A DNA stretch of 64,000 nucleotides from an uncultured Subdoligranulum sp. (GCA_945830575.1 CALZZE010000006.1:43841-107840); one strand, 5' to 3'; counted from the stretch's first letter, positions 55,505 to 63,969 are shown. Numbers and translations: made by a program. Notes: generated by a model not told the origin, from the letters alone.

Positions 55505-56729
55505 GTTCGTTATCTTCTTCCCGTATGGTCTTTCTCTCGTTCACAAGATGGATGAAGGGGTCCAGCAGACGGCGTTCCTCCGCCGAAGCCAGACGGCTTT
55601 TGCTCTGCGCCAGCAGCCACGCAAGTTCCTGCATGATGGCGCGGCCATAGACCACGGCGCCGTAGCCATGGGCGCAGACCGCCTGCCGCGCCGCCTCGAT
55701 ATCCGCCACGGTGGCGCCCGCATAATGGCGCAGCACCCCTTCCAGCGCGGCAGGACTGGAAAACACAGCCCGGATCAGCTGAACATAGGCAGCAATATAC
55801 GGCGCAGGCATGCTGTCCCCCACCCGTATCTCCAGATAGGATTTCAGGCGCACATCAAAAAACACCATGGAGAGGATGTGCTCCATCTCGCTCCGGGAAA
55901 GCGCCGGGCCGTACACCTCCGGCGCGGTCCGGCTGCCCACCTCCTCGGTCACACCGTCCCGGCTGGCCACAATGAGCGGCGTATTCAGCAGCAGCTCCGC
56001 GTAGGCGTCAAAGCCGAAGGTCTCGTCCATCAGGCAGGGCGGAATTCCGCAGCGGACATGATCCACATCCTGCCAAACATGGGTGCGCACGCCATAGGTG
56101 TGGTTGGGCAGTCCCTGATACATCGCGGCATTGTCGGTCAGCAGTGCAAACAGCGGGCTGAGCAGGCAGGCGGCGCGGAATTTTCGCACGCAGTCCTTTT
56201 CACTGTAATAGTCAATGCAGACCTGTGTGGAGGCGGTCGCCCGCATCATCTGGATGCCCCGGCTCCCGGTCTGCTGGAAATAGGCGTCCATGGCCTGATA
56301 GCGCTTTTTGGGGATCAGCGGCAGCTGCTCCGCCCTGCGGGTGGGATGGTAGCCCACCGTGTGGGCCTGCAGGCTGTGTCCGGCCAGAATGATCGCCAGC
56401 GCCGTGTCAAAGGCCTGATAGATGGTGAGGATGTCATCCACCTCGGTTTTGGGAACGATACTGATTTCCAGCTGGCAGGCAGGCTCCAGCGAAACGCTGT
56501 ACAGCGGGTTGTGATACCCCATGTACAGCCCGTCAATGTACACAGGCGTGTCGTGTGTCCCCTGCATCTCCTGCATGACTCTCTGAACCTCCTCAAAGGT
56601 CACGGGAGAGCCATCAGTATGGGTCACAAAATGCTCCACCTCCACACCGAGGGTCAGCTTGCCCTGAGGTTTGCAGCCTTCGGTGAAGTAGCGAACCAGT
56701 TCCTGTTTTTGTGCTGGTAAATTGGACAC
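55497..56729 (-). CDS. Glutamate-cysteine ligase (GCS2 family)
   Basis: The 410-residue protein has LTLGVEVEHFV near residues 26-36 (metal-binding Glu) and SVSLEPACQLEISIVP near 78-93, which parallels the SLEPGGQxELS of plant/alphaproteobacterial GshA. The reaction would be Glu + Cys + ATP giving gamma-glutamyl-cysteine. The start is GTG, five bases after GGAGG; a GTG ten codons upstream lacks this. It is the first gene of a three-gene operon behind a good promoter. Substrates other than cysteine are possible in this family. Confidence 0.86.
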   Translation of the reverse strand: MSNLPAQKQELVRYFTEGCKPQGKLTLGVEVEHFVTHTDGSPVTFEEVQRVMQEMQGTHDTPVYIDGLYMGYHNPLYSVSLEPACQLEISIVPKTEVDDILTIYQAFDTALAIILAGHSLQAHTVGYHPTRRAEQLPLIPKKRYQAMDAYFQQTGSRGIQMMRATASTQVCIDYYSEKDCVRKFRAACLLSPLFALLTDNAAMYQGLPNHTYGVRTHVWQDVDHVRCGIPPCLMDETFGFDAYAELLLNTPLIVASRDGVTEEVGSRTAPEVYGPALSRSEMEHILSMVFFDVRLKSYLEIRVGDSMPAPYIAAYVQLIRAVFSSPAALEGVLRHYAGATVADIEAARQAVCAHGYGAVVYGRAIMQELAWLLAQSKSRLASAEERRLLDPFIHLVNERKTIREEDNEHE

Positions 56730-56778
56730 AAATGCCTCCTGCTTGGGGCCAAACCCCACACGTTGTCATAGTAACCCT

Positions 56779-56807
56779 ATTATACCCCTAAATCTGCCAT
56801 AAATCAA
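56779..56807 (-). promoter_or_regulatory. sigA promoter of the gamma-glutamyl ligase operon
   Basis: Minus-strand TTGATT, 17 bases, TATAAT, about 45 bases before the GTG start. Confidence 0.85.
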
Positions 56808-56867
56808 TGGGGTATCGGGCAGAGTTCCCCATCCTTTTAAATGTAAAGTAGCGCCGCTTTACAGAGC

Positions 56868-56903
56868 AAAAAGTGCGTTCCCACACAGGGGAACGCACTT
56901 TTT
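56868..56903. terminator. Bidirectional terminator after the sugar transporter operon
   Basis: AAAAAGTGCGTTCCC and GGGAACGCACTTTTT flank five bases. It has T-runs in both directions and ends the malG-like transcript. Confidence 0.92.
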
Positions 56904-56919
56904 GACGAAAGCGCACAAC

Positions 56920-57810
56920 TCAGCCCTTGGCTGCACCTGCGGTGATGCCTTCCACATAGAACTTCTGCATGATAACAAACAGAATGGAAATGGGAATGGA
57001 CACCAGAACACCGCCCGCACAGAAACGGGAGAAGTAGTTGTTGATGAGGGCTTTGCCCAGCATGTTGTACAAGCCGATGGACACCGTCCAGTTCTCGGAC
57101 AGGCCGGAGTTCAGAATCATCTTGGCCATCACGAAGTCCGTCCAGGGCATCATGAAGGAGTTGATGATGGTGTACACCAGAATGGGGCGGGACATGGGAA
57201 TGACGATCTGGAAGAAGATGCGCGCCTCGGAGGCACCGTCCAGCTTGGCGGCCTCCCGCAGCGCCACCGGCACCGTATCGAAGAAGCCTTTACAGATCAG
57301 ATACCCAAGGCCCGACGAACCGGCATAGACCATGATGAGGCCGGCATGGGAGTTGGTGAGGTTCAGGTTCTTCAGCACGAAGTACACGGCGATCATCGCC
57401 AGCACGCCGGGGAACAGGTTGACCGTCACGGAAAGGTTCTGCAGCAAGGAGCGGCTCTTGAACCGGCAGCAGCTGAATGCATAAGCCACCATCAGCACGA
57501 AGCAGGTGGAGATCACGCAGTTGAAGCATGCCACCACGAAGGTGTTCATGAACCAGCGCGGGAACTGGGTGACGGTGTCGGAGCTGAACAGAATGTTGGT
57601 GTAGTTCCAGAGAGTGAAGCCCTCCGGCACAAAGTTCTTGAAGTTGATGCCCTTATCCGTAGAGAAGGAGGTCAGCACCAACCAGGCGATGGGCACCAGC
57701 CAGATAACGGCCAGCACTGCCAAAAACAGGTGGCGGAACAGCGAGCCGACCAGCTTTTTGGTTCTGCCCTGCTGCAGCTGCTTTTCCACGGTTGCATTGG
57801 TTGCTGTCAC
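56920..57810 (-). CDS. Sugar ABC transporter permease, MalG-type
   Basis: The 296-residue protein has six membrane segments and the permease EAA loop EAAKLDGASEARIFFQIVIP near residue 188-207, which docks to an ATPase. It overlaps the MalF-type gene by four bases (ATGA). It is the last gene of the operon. Relationship to maltose/maltodextrin permeases is by motif and order; the sugar is not known. Confidence 0.93.
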   Translation of the reverse strand: MTATNATVEKQLQQGRTKKLVGSLFRHLFLAVLAVIWLVPIAWLVLTSFSTDKGINFKNFVPEGFTLWNYTNILFSSDTVTQFPRWFMNTFVVACFNCVISTCFVLMVAYAFSCCRFKSRSLLQNLSVTVNLFPGVLAMIAVYFVLKNLNLTNSHAGLIMVYAGSSGLGYLICKGFFDTVPVALREAAKLDGASEARIFFQIVIPMSRPILVYTIINSFMMPWTDFVMAKMILNSGLSENWTVSIGLYNMLGKALINNYFSRFCAGGVLVSIPISILFVIMQKFYVEGITAGAAKG

Positions 57811-59237
57811 GAGAACGTCGCCTCCCTCTTATTGATGAATCGGAAGCTCACAACGGTGAACACGGCACAGACAATAAACACCATGATACCGATGACGGCC
57901 GCCATCTTGTAGTTGTAGTATTCCTGCGTCAGACGGAACAGCCATGTGACCAGCAGGTCCACTTCCTTGGCGTTGGAGGCTGCCAAAGCCTGGTCATGGG
58001 TGGCGAACACATCCTGTGTAAGCAGATAGATGACGTTGAAGTTGTTGATGTTCTTGACGAAATCGGTGACCAACGCCGGGCCCTGCACGTTGAGCAGGTA
58101 CGGCAGTGTGATGCGGAAGAACATCTGCACCGGGTTGGCGCCGTCGATCTTGGCGGCCTCCAGCATGTCGGCGGGAATGTTCATCAGAACGCCGGTGGCA
58201 ATGAGCATCTGATACGGCACGCCGATCCAGATGTTGATCATAATGATGGTGAACTTGGCCCAGCCGGGATCCGTCAGGAACGGGATGTAGGTGGTGTGGA
58301 TCAGACCCATGTTGCGCAGAAGGCCCGTCACACCGCAGTTTGCCATCATGGTGTTGAAGATGCCGGTGTCCGAGAAGAAGTTGCGCACCAGCAGCAGAGT
58401 GACGAACTGGGGCACCGCAATGGACACCATGAACAGGGTACGCCACAGCTTGGGCAGCTTGGTCTTTTTGTCGTTGATGAACATTGCCAGCAGAACGCCG
58501 CCAAAGAAGGTGGTGAAGGTGGCAAAGAACGCCCAGACCAGCGTCCAGGTCAGCACCTTGCGAAAGGAGTATCCGAAGGTCGCGGTCAGGCCGCCGCCGC
58601 CAAACAGCGTGAGGAAGTTGGCGAAACCGACCCATGTGAACAGGTCGCTGGGCGGCATGTGCTGCTGGTCATAGTTGGTGAAGGCCACCGCGATGAGGAT
58701 GAACAGCGGCACGATGGTGAAGATGACCACGCCAAGCACCGGCAGGGTCAGCAGGGTGACGTAGAACTTCTCGTTTAAGTAGACGTTCACATCCTGCAGG
58801 AAGGTGTTGGTCTTTTTGCCCTGCGCACGAATCTTTTGCAGATCGTAGTTGGAGGCGACCACCATCATGCCGGCGGCGACCATCGCCACGATGACAATGA
58901 TGGAGACCACGCTGAGCAGCAGGATGGAGAAGGAGTTGTCATAGTTGTTGACAACGTTTTTCATGGTGGCGAAGTCGAAGGTGGATTCCATCTTGACCGT
59001 GCCGAGGGTGCCGAATTTCATCAGGCTCTGGATACCCGAGGTGGCCAGGAAATAAAGACCCAGCCCCTGCACAAAGGTGACCAGCAGCGCTTTCATCAGC
59101 TGGCCGTGGCCGATATAACCCAGACCCCAGATCACAAAGGACAATTTGGTGAAGATATCGCCTTTTACAAAAGCCTCCCCAAAGGAGCCGAAAAAGCCTT
59201 TCTCACCGCTGTCCAGTCTCACAGCAGTTTTTGCCAC
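57807..59237 (-). CDS. Sugar ABC transporter permease, MalF-type
   Basis: The 476-residue protein has an extra N-terminal pair of membrane segments, about residues 30-115, before the common permease core. The EAA loop reads EAAKIDGANPVQMFFRITLP near residue 360-380. The extra N-terminal part is the long MalF form. It is separated from the solute-binding protein gene by a 157-base gap containing a strong hairpin. No ATPase gene is in the operon; a shared MsmX-type ATPase elsewhere is expected. Confidence 0.93.
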   Translation of the reverse strand: MAKTAVRLDSGEKGFFGSFGEAFVKGDIFTKLSFVIWGLGYIGHGQLMKALLVTFVQGLGLYFLATSGIQSLMKFGTLGTVKMESTFDFATMKNVVNNYDNSFSILLLSVVSIIVIVAMVAAGMMVVASNYDLQKIRAQGKKTNTFLQDVNVYLNEKFYVTLLTLPVLGVVIFTIVPLFILIAVAFTNYDQQHMPPSDLFTWVGFANFLTLFGGGGLTATFGYSFRKVLTWTLVWAFFATFTTFFGGVLLAMFINDKKTKLPKLWRTLFMVSIAVPQFVTLLLVRNFFSDTGIFNTMMANCGVTGLLRNMGLIHTTYIPFLTDPGWAKFTIIMINIWIGVPYQMLIATGVLMNIPADMLEAAKIDGANPVQMFFRITLPYLLNVQGPALVTDFVKNINNFNVIYLLTQDVFATHDQALAASNAKEVDLLVTWLFRLTQEYYNYKMAAVIGIMVFIVCAVFTVVSFRFINKREATFS

Positions 59238-59302
59238 AGGGAAATTCTCCTTTCTTACGGTTCTGGCGCATCCACACGCCCGGGAAAGGGGGTTCGAGGA
59301 TA

Positions 59303-59351
59303 AAACCGGCCCACATACCGACAGTTTTGCTGTATATATGTGGGCCGGTTT
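59303..59351 (-). repeat. Intercistronic stem-loop between the binding protein and MalF genes
   Basis: AAACCGGCCCACATA and TATGTGGGCCGGTTT give a 15-bp perfect stem, followed by TTTTATCC on the minus strand. It can act as a leaky terminator or RNA stabiliser, keeping binding-protein mRNA in excess of permease mRNA. Confidence 0.8.
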
Positions 59352-59394
59352 ACCTATGCTTTTACAACACTGGCATCAGACAGACTTGCCCGCA

Positions 59395-60657
59395 TCAGGC
59401 CACAGGAGCGGTGATACCGGCGACAGCCTCATCCACCAGAGCCTGAGTATCCTTGCCCTCGGCATTGCCCTTGGCCAGGATGGAGCCGAGAGACTCGGCA
59501 GGAGTCCAGAAGTTGTTGCCAACGCGCTGCAGGCTGGCGAACTCACTCTGCGCGACCACAGCGGTCAGAGCGGGAGAGGCAGCGTTCTCGAGAGCCTTCA
59601 GGTTGGAGGGACCCTGACCGCGCATCTCAAAGCGCAGGGTCTCGTTCTCTTCGTTGGTGACGTAGTCAGCCAGCATCATGGCCCAGCCAACGTTCTTGCT
59701 GTGACGGTTGACGCCGATGAGCTTGAAGCCGGAGAAGGAAGCCATCTGGACCTGCTCACCGTTCAGGGTGTAGGTGGGCAGCTTGCAGGCGGCGTAGTTG
59801 TCACCCCAGACCTCGGCGGCATCATTGGCGCGCCAAGTGCCGTTCACGCCGGCCACCAGGTTGCCGGCCTTCAGCTCGCCGGTGAAGGACTCGTCCTTCA
59901 GGCTGACAAAGCCGGGGTTCTTGGCGATGTCGATGATGGCCTGGGTGACGTCCGCACCGGGGGCCTCATTCCAGTTGCAGAAGTTGGTGACGCCGTCCTC
60001 ATTCAGGCCCAGCTCCAGACCAGCGCCGGCGTAGAAGCTGTAGAGGTACCAGCCGTTGGCCAGATCCATGGAGACCTTCTTGCCGGCGGCAGCAGCCTTC
60101 TCCAGCATGGTGTCGAGGCTCTTGACATCCTCTTCGGTGTAGAAGGAGCTGTCGTAGAACATGAAGTAGCCGTTGTCAGCGGTCAGGGGGTAGGCATACA
60201 GCTTGCCGTCGATGGTGGCGGCGTCCACGGACGCGGGAGAGTTGCGGGTCTTGACGTCCTCCAGATTCATCTCGGCAGGAATCTCCTGCAGAGCGCCGGC
60301 GGCCACCAGCTGGTTCAGCTGGTCATCCGCGAAGGCGTACACATCGGCAGCGGCCTCGGGGTCGTTCAGAACGGTGTCCTTGCACTCGGACTCGGACTGA
60401 ACACCAATGTTGATGGTCAGGTTGACCTTATCCTTGTTCTCCTCGATGAACTTGTCAGAGATCTGGCGGAGCAGATCCTGATCTTCCTCGGCGCCCCACA
60501 TGGTCAGGGTGACGTCCTCAATGGCGCCGGTGGCAGTGCTTTCCGCGGCACCAGACTGAGCAGTGGACTCGGAAGCTGCCACGCTGGCACTTCCACCGCA
60601 GGCCGCCAGGCTCAACGCCATAGCGCCGGCGAGGGTCAGAGCAATCGCTTTTTTCAT
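59395..60657 (-). CDS. Sugar ABC transporter solute-binding lipoprotein
   Basis: The 420-residue protein starts with a signal peptide and lipobox LSLAACGG, then a Ser/Ala/Thr-rich linker, and a MalE-type fold: VTLTMWGAEEDQDLLRQI and AYPLTADNGYFMFYDSSF. It is the receptor of the two permeases. The ATG has GGAG nine bases upstream; an ATG three codons earlier directly follows the site and is unlikely. Its 5' UTR is about 160 bases and contains the palindrome AGTCCGCCGGACT. Expression is under the LacI-type regulator next to it. Confidence 0.93.
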   Translation of the reverse strand: MKKAIALTLAGAMALSLAACGGSASVAASESTAQSGAAESTATGAIEDVTLTMWGAEEDQDLLRQISDKFIEENKDKVNLTINIGVQSESECKDTVLNDPEAAADVYAFADDQLNQLVAAGALQEIPAEMNLEDVKTRNSPASVDAATIDGKLYAYPLTADNGYFMFYDSSFYTEEDVKSLDTMLEKAAAAGKKVSMDLANGWYLYSFYAGAGLELGLNEDGVTNFCNWNEAPGADVTQAIIDIAKNPGFVSLKDESFTGELKAGNLVAGVNGTWRANDAAEVWGDNYAACKLPTYTLNGEQVQMASFSGFKLIGVNRHSKNVGWAMMLADYVTNEENETLRFEMRGQGPSNLKALENAASPALTAVVAQSEFASLQRVGNNFWTPAESLGSILAKGNAEGKDTQALVDEAVAGITAPVA

Positions 60658-60803
60658 AAGTTGCATCTCCTTCTTTAATTCATGCAGTCCACGGCAGTCC
60701 GCCGGACTTTTCGGGCAGGTTCCCTTCACCTGTTGTTCCGAAATAGCATCCCTTGTCCTGCCATATCCTCCATGGCCGATCCCGTTGCGCAGGTTCTATA
60801 ATT

Positions 60804-60857
60804 GCGCAACCGGTTGCTTAACAATTCAATTATAGCCCCTTTTCCCCTTGCCGTCAA
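60804..60857 (-). promoter_or_regulatory. Promoter and LacI-type operator of the sugar ABC operon
   Basis: Promoter TTGACG (60857-60852), 17 bases, TATAAT (60834-60829), followed 11 bases downstream by the palindrome GCAACCGGTTGC (60806-60817), extended to GCGCAACCGGTTGC. This is the CG-centred half-site type of LacI-family operators. Placed just after the -10, it would block initiation. Confidence 0.85.
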
Positions 60858-60920
60858 CGCCACAACGTTCCAAATTTATGAATAATTTTTTGTGCATTTT
60901 TACCACATTTTACCGAACGT

Positions 60921-60934
60921 GCGCAAACGGTTTC
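60921..60934. promoter_or_regulatory. Second LacI-type operator-like site
   Basis: GCGCAAACGGTTTC, about 110 bases upstream of the primary operator and just downstream of the regulator's stop codon. It could serve a looping interaction or CcpA-type control. Confidence 0.55.
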
Positions 60935-60938
60935 CTTG

Positions 60939-61937
60939 TTACAGCGTGGAACGCCGTATCACGAGCTGATACCCCAGTTCCAGACAGTTTTTGACGGATT
61001 TTCCGTTGATGGTGTCCAGCAGCATCTGGTAGGCCGTGCGGGCCAGCTTGTCTGCGTCAAACTGCACCGCCGTGATGGAAGGGTCGCTCTCCTCCAGCGC
61101 CTCGCTGTCATACATGGAGGCCAGCTGAATGTCCTGCGGCACCCGGATCCCCCGCCCTTTCAGGTATTTCAGCACCGTCAGCGAAAGGCTGTCGTCCATG
61201 CAGAGCAGGCAGTCCGGCTCCTTCGTCAGCGCGTCCTCCACCGCCGCCAGCTGGGACGGAACGCTCTCCAGATCCATGTAGACCAGTTCCTTCTGCACCG
61301 GGACGCCCTCCTGCGCATGAGCCTCCTCAAAGCCGCGTAAACGGCTGGTATTGACGGTATACCGCTGTGTACCGCCCAACAGCGCAATGCGGCGGCGGCC
61401 CATTTTCAGCAGCAGCGCGGTCAGTTCCCGGCAGCCGGACACCTGATCGTTGTCCACCTGCAGGATGCTCTTGTCGGTCAGGTGCCCCATCACCACGAAG
61501 GGCACTTCCCTGCTCCGCAGGAGGTCAGTCACCGGGTCTTCCTCCACCGCACTGGTGAGCAGTGCGCCATCCACCTTGCCCTTGTCCAGCAAGCGGCGGA
61601 GCGGCGTGGAGCTGCGCCGATCCGCGATGGTCAGCAGCACTTCATATTCCGTCTGGGAGGCCGCCTCGCACACGGCCGTCATGCTTTTGCGCACAAACGG
61701 CAGGTCAAAATTGGAGAATTGGCTGGAAATCACAAGCGCAATATTGTAGGTTTTGCTCTGCGCAAGACCTCTTGCCACTGCGTTGGGACGATAGTTGTGC
61801 TGCTGGATATACTCCTGCACCTTTTGGCGCGTTTCCTCGCTGACGCGGCCCTTCCCGGATATCGCACGTGATACCGTGGTTTTACTCATTCCAAGAGCCT
61901 GGGCCACATCGCTGATCGTGGTCGCTTGCTGAGGCAT
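60939..61937 (-). CDS. LacI-family transcriptional regulator of the sugar transporter
   Basis: The 332-residue protein has an N-terminal helix-turn-helix and hinge (TISDVAQALGMSKTTVSRAI, then RPNAVARGLAQSKTYNIALVIS) and a periplasmic-binding-like effector domain. It precedes the transporter genes on the same strand. A perfect GCGCAAC-T-GTTGCGC palindrome lies in its own leader, so it is probably autoregulated. AGGAGG is six bases before the chosen ATG; the longest frame starts inside the operator and is rejected. Effector sugar unknown. Confidence 0.92.
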   Translation of the reverse strand: MPQQATTISDVAQALGMSKTTVSRAISGKGRVSEETRQKVQEYIQQHNYRPNAVARGLAQSKTYNIALVISSQFSNFDLPFVRKSMTAVCEAASQTEYEVLLTIADRRSSTPLRRLLDKGKVDGALLTSAVEEDPVTDLLRSREVPFVVMGHLTDKSILQVDNDQVSGCRELTALLLKMGRRRIALLGGTQRYTVNTSRLRGFEEAHAQEGVPVQKELVYMDLESVPSQLAAVEDALTKEPDCLLCMDDSLSLTVLKYLKGRGIRVPQDIQLASMYDSEALEESDPSITAVQFDADKLARTAYQMLLDTINGKSVKNCLELGYQLVIRRSTL

Positions 61938-61973
61938 ACCGTTCCTCCTTTTGCGCAACTGGACATATTTTAT

Positions 61974-61988
61974 GCGCAACTGTTGCGC
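61974..61988. promoter_or_regulatory. LacI autoregulatory operator
   Basis: Perfect palindrome GCGCAACTGTTGCGC, between the regulator's -10 and its start. A further half-site GCGCAAC is at 61953-61959. Confidence 0.8.
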
Positions 61989-61996
61989 TACTGTAC

Positions 61997-62025
61997 AGTG
62001 TACCAGTGTTATTGAAAATTGTCAA
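61997..62025 (-). promoter_or_regulatory. sigA promoter of the LacI-type gene
   Basis: Minus-strand TTGACA, 17 bases, TACACT, upstream of the palindromic operator. Confidence 0.85.
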
Positions 62026-62074
62026 TTCTTTTTTGGATATTTTGACAATCTTATGAAAATTGAACAAAAAAATT

Positions 62075-62098
62075 GCACATTCCCTGTCGGGAATGCGC
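62075..62098 (-). terminator. Terminator of the P1 peptidase transcript
   Basis: GCGCATTCCC-GACA-GGGAATGTGC, followed by seven T on the minus strand. Confidence 0.88.
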
Positions 62099-62110
62099 AG
62101 AAAAATTTCG

Positions 62111-63067
62111 TTATTGCGCGGCAGGCAGGCCGTAGGCAGGCTCCGCGGCACGGACGGCACGCCGGATGGCCTCCGCCATGACCTGCGCCCCCAGAGCGCC
62201 CACAATGTCCTGATCGGCGGCCAGTTCCCCCAGCGAGACCGCGTAGATGCTGTCACCGTCGGCGGTGGTGTGCACCGGCCGGATGGCGCGGGCGTAACCG
62301 TCATGGGCCATTCCCGCGATCTTGCACAGGCTGGATTTGGCAAACTTGGCATTGGTAAACACCACGCCAATGGTAGTGTTGCCCACAAATTTGTTGTCGT
62401 GGGGCTCGTAGGCGGAGAAGGCCGCCGCCTCGGAATCCAGAAACGTCTTTCCGTCCCCTGTATGCAGGCCCGCCACCTTTTCACCGCTGCGCCAGTCGTA
62501 AATATCTCCCAGCGAGTTCACAGCCACCACGGCGCCGACTTTCAGTTCACCCACCTGCACCGCGTAACTGCCGATGCCGGATTTCATACAGTGTTCCATG
62601 CCCATCAGCTTGCCCACGCTGGCGCCGGTGCCCGCGCCGAAGTTGCCGTCCCGATAATTGCCTGCCTCGGCATTTTCACAGGCCCGGTATGCCATGGCGG
62701 CATCCGGGCGGGTGTGGACATCCCCTACCGTCAAATCAAACAGGCAGGACTGGCAAACCAGCGGCACCTTGGTGACGCCCACGTCAAAGCCGATGTTCCG
62801 TTCCTCCAGATAGCGCATCACGCCGCCGGCGGCATCCAGACCGAAGGCGCTGCCGCCGGAAAGCAGGATCGCATGGATGCCTTGTGCCGCGGCCAGCGGC
62901 TTGAGCAGCTCGCTCTCCCGGCTGGCGGGGCCGCCGCCGCGCACATCCAGCCCGGCCGGCGCACCGTTTTCGCCCAGCAAAAACACCGTGCAGCCGGTGG
63001 CCGCCTGCGTGTTTTCCGCGCTGCCGATTTTCAGACCTTCAAACTCCCGAATGGATATTTCCTTCAT
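62111..63067 (-). CDS. P1 (S58/DmpA) family peptidase
   Basis: The 318-residue protein belongs to the DmpA/beta-peptidyl aminopeptidase fold, in which the proenzyme cleaves itself before a Thr or Ser. Here the likely site is N-T in FVGNTTIGVVFTN near residue 228. SGGSAFGLDAAGG near 70-82 and GTGASVGK near 146 are typical. No signal peptide. Substrates may be D-amino-acid or beta-linked peptides. It follows a YczE-like gene by four bases. AAGGAGT lies six bases before ATG. Confidence 0.87.
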   Translation of the reverse strand: MKEISIREFEGLKIGSAENTQAATGCTVFLLGENGAPAGLDVRGGGPASRESELLKPLAAAQGIHAILLSGGSAFGLDAAGGVMRYLEERNIGFDVGVTKVPLVCQSCLFDLTVGDVHTRPDAAMAYRACENAEAGNYRDGNFGAGTGASVGKLMGMEHCMKSGIGSYAVQVGELKVGAVVAVNSLGDIYDWRSGEKVAGLHTGDGKTFLDSEAAAFSAYEPHDNKFVGNTTIGVVFTNAKFAKSSLCKIAGMAHDGYARAIRPVHTTADGDSIYAVSLGELAADQDIVGALGAQVMAEAIRRAVRAAEPAYGLPAAQ

Positions 63068-63071
63068 TGTT

Positions 63072-63704
63072 TTACTCCTTGATCGCGGTCACGCCGCAGA
63101 GCTTTTGCGAAACATGACGGTTGAAAAATGCGATGAACGGCCCCAGTCCCAGCGCACAGACCAGCGTACCAAGACCAACGATGCCGCCCAGCAGGAACGC
63201 CGCCACGGTACAAAGGGAATCCGTAAGGATGCGGCACCAGAAATATGGGAGCGGGAGCCGGTCCGCCATGATGATGGAAAGCGCGTCATAGGGCGCTATG
63301 CCCAGATCCGCCGTCTGATACAGGGAGGCGGACAGGCTGAGCACCAGCACCCCCGCCGCCATCAGCAGCAGCCGCGCCGGAACGCTCTGCGGCACCTGCC
63401 AGTGCGCATGGATCAACCCGAGATACAAGGTGGTCAGCGGGCCGACGCCAAACCAGTTGACAAAGGTGCCAAGACCAATGTATTTGCGTCCCAGCAACAG
63501 CTCCACAATAAAAACAAGGCTGTTTTCCAGAATGAGCACCACCGAAAAATCCATGCCGATACGGTCGGCGGCGGCCATCACCATCGCGCTGTTGGGGTCA
63601 TTGCCCATCAGGGAAAGTTTGAACAGCGCCACGCCCATCCCCATGATGAGGATGCCCAACACCATCACCGCCGCACGGCGCATAGGCAGTTTCCTAAAAC
63701 GCAT
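63072..63704 (-). CDS. YczE/YitT-like membrane protein
   Basis: The 210-residue protein has five or six membrane segments and repeats the pattern G-x2-P-x2-A/S (MGNDPNSAMVMAAA and LGIAPYDALSIIMAD), an internal duplication typical of YczE/YitT proteins. In Bacillus, yczE influences bacillaene/surfactin through Sfp-like genes, but no role can be given here. It is the first gene of an operon with the P1 peptidase. ATG has AAGG six bases upstream. An alternative ATG lies seven codons in. Confidence 0.82.
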   Translation of the reverse strand: MRFRKLPMRRAAVMVLGILIMGMGVALFKLSLMGNDPNSAMVMAAADRIGMDFSVVLILENSLVFIVELLLGRKYIGLGTFVNWFGVGPLTTLYLGLIHAHWQVPQSVPARLLLMAAGVLVLSLSASLYQTADLGIAPYDALSIIMADRLPLPYFWCRILTDSLCTVAAFLLGGIVGLGTLVCALGLGPFIAFFNRHVSQKLCGVTAIKE

Positions 63705-63732
63705 AGCACACCTTCTTCAGACATTTGTTGCC

Positions 63733-63761
63733 ATTATAGCATGGCGTACGGTGTTTTTCAA
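63733..63761 (-). promoter_or_regulatory. sigA promoter of the YczE-like/P1 peptidase operon
   Basis: Minus-strand TTGAAA, 17 bases, TATAAT. Confidence 0.85.
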
Positions 63762-63772
63762 GGTATCGGCGC

Positions 63773-63935
63773 TTATGTTGCAAATCCCGCAAACCGGGTC
63801 ATGTAAAGTTCGTAGTATTTTCCCTGACGGTCCAGAAGTTCCTTATGGCTGCCCTGTTCCACGATCCGCCCCTGGTCCATCACCCAGTTCATATCTGGTC
63901 AGTCCATAATCTTCTACATACATCTTTTCCAGCAT
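63773..63935 (-). pseudogene. ABC exporter ATPase remnant
   Basis: The frame at 63889-63773 reads MDQGRIVEQGSHKELL and then KYYELYMTRFAG to a stop. This is the classical C-terminal end of a fused permease/ATPase ABC exporter, just after the H-loop. Upstream, in another frame, a GGAGT site and ATG start an 18-residue piece MLEKMYVEDYGLTRYEL. The whole middle (about 550 residues) is missing, with a frameshift at the junction near 63889. The result is a non-functional deletion fusion. Confidence 0.85.
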
Positions 63936-63969
63936 TCTGTTCACTCCTTCTATTACAATATATTTGGAC

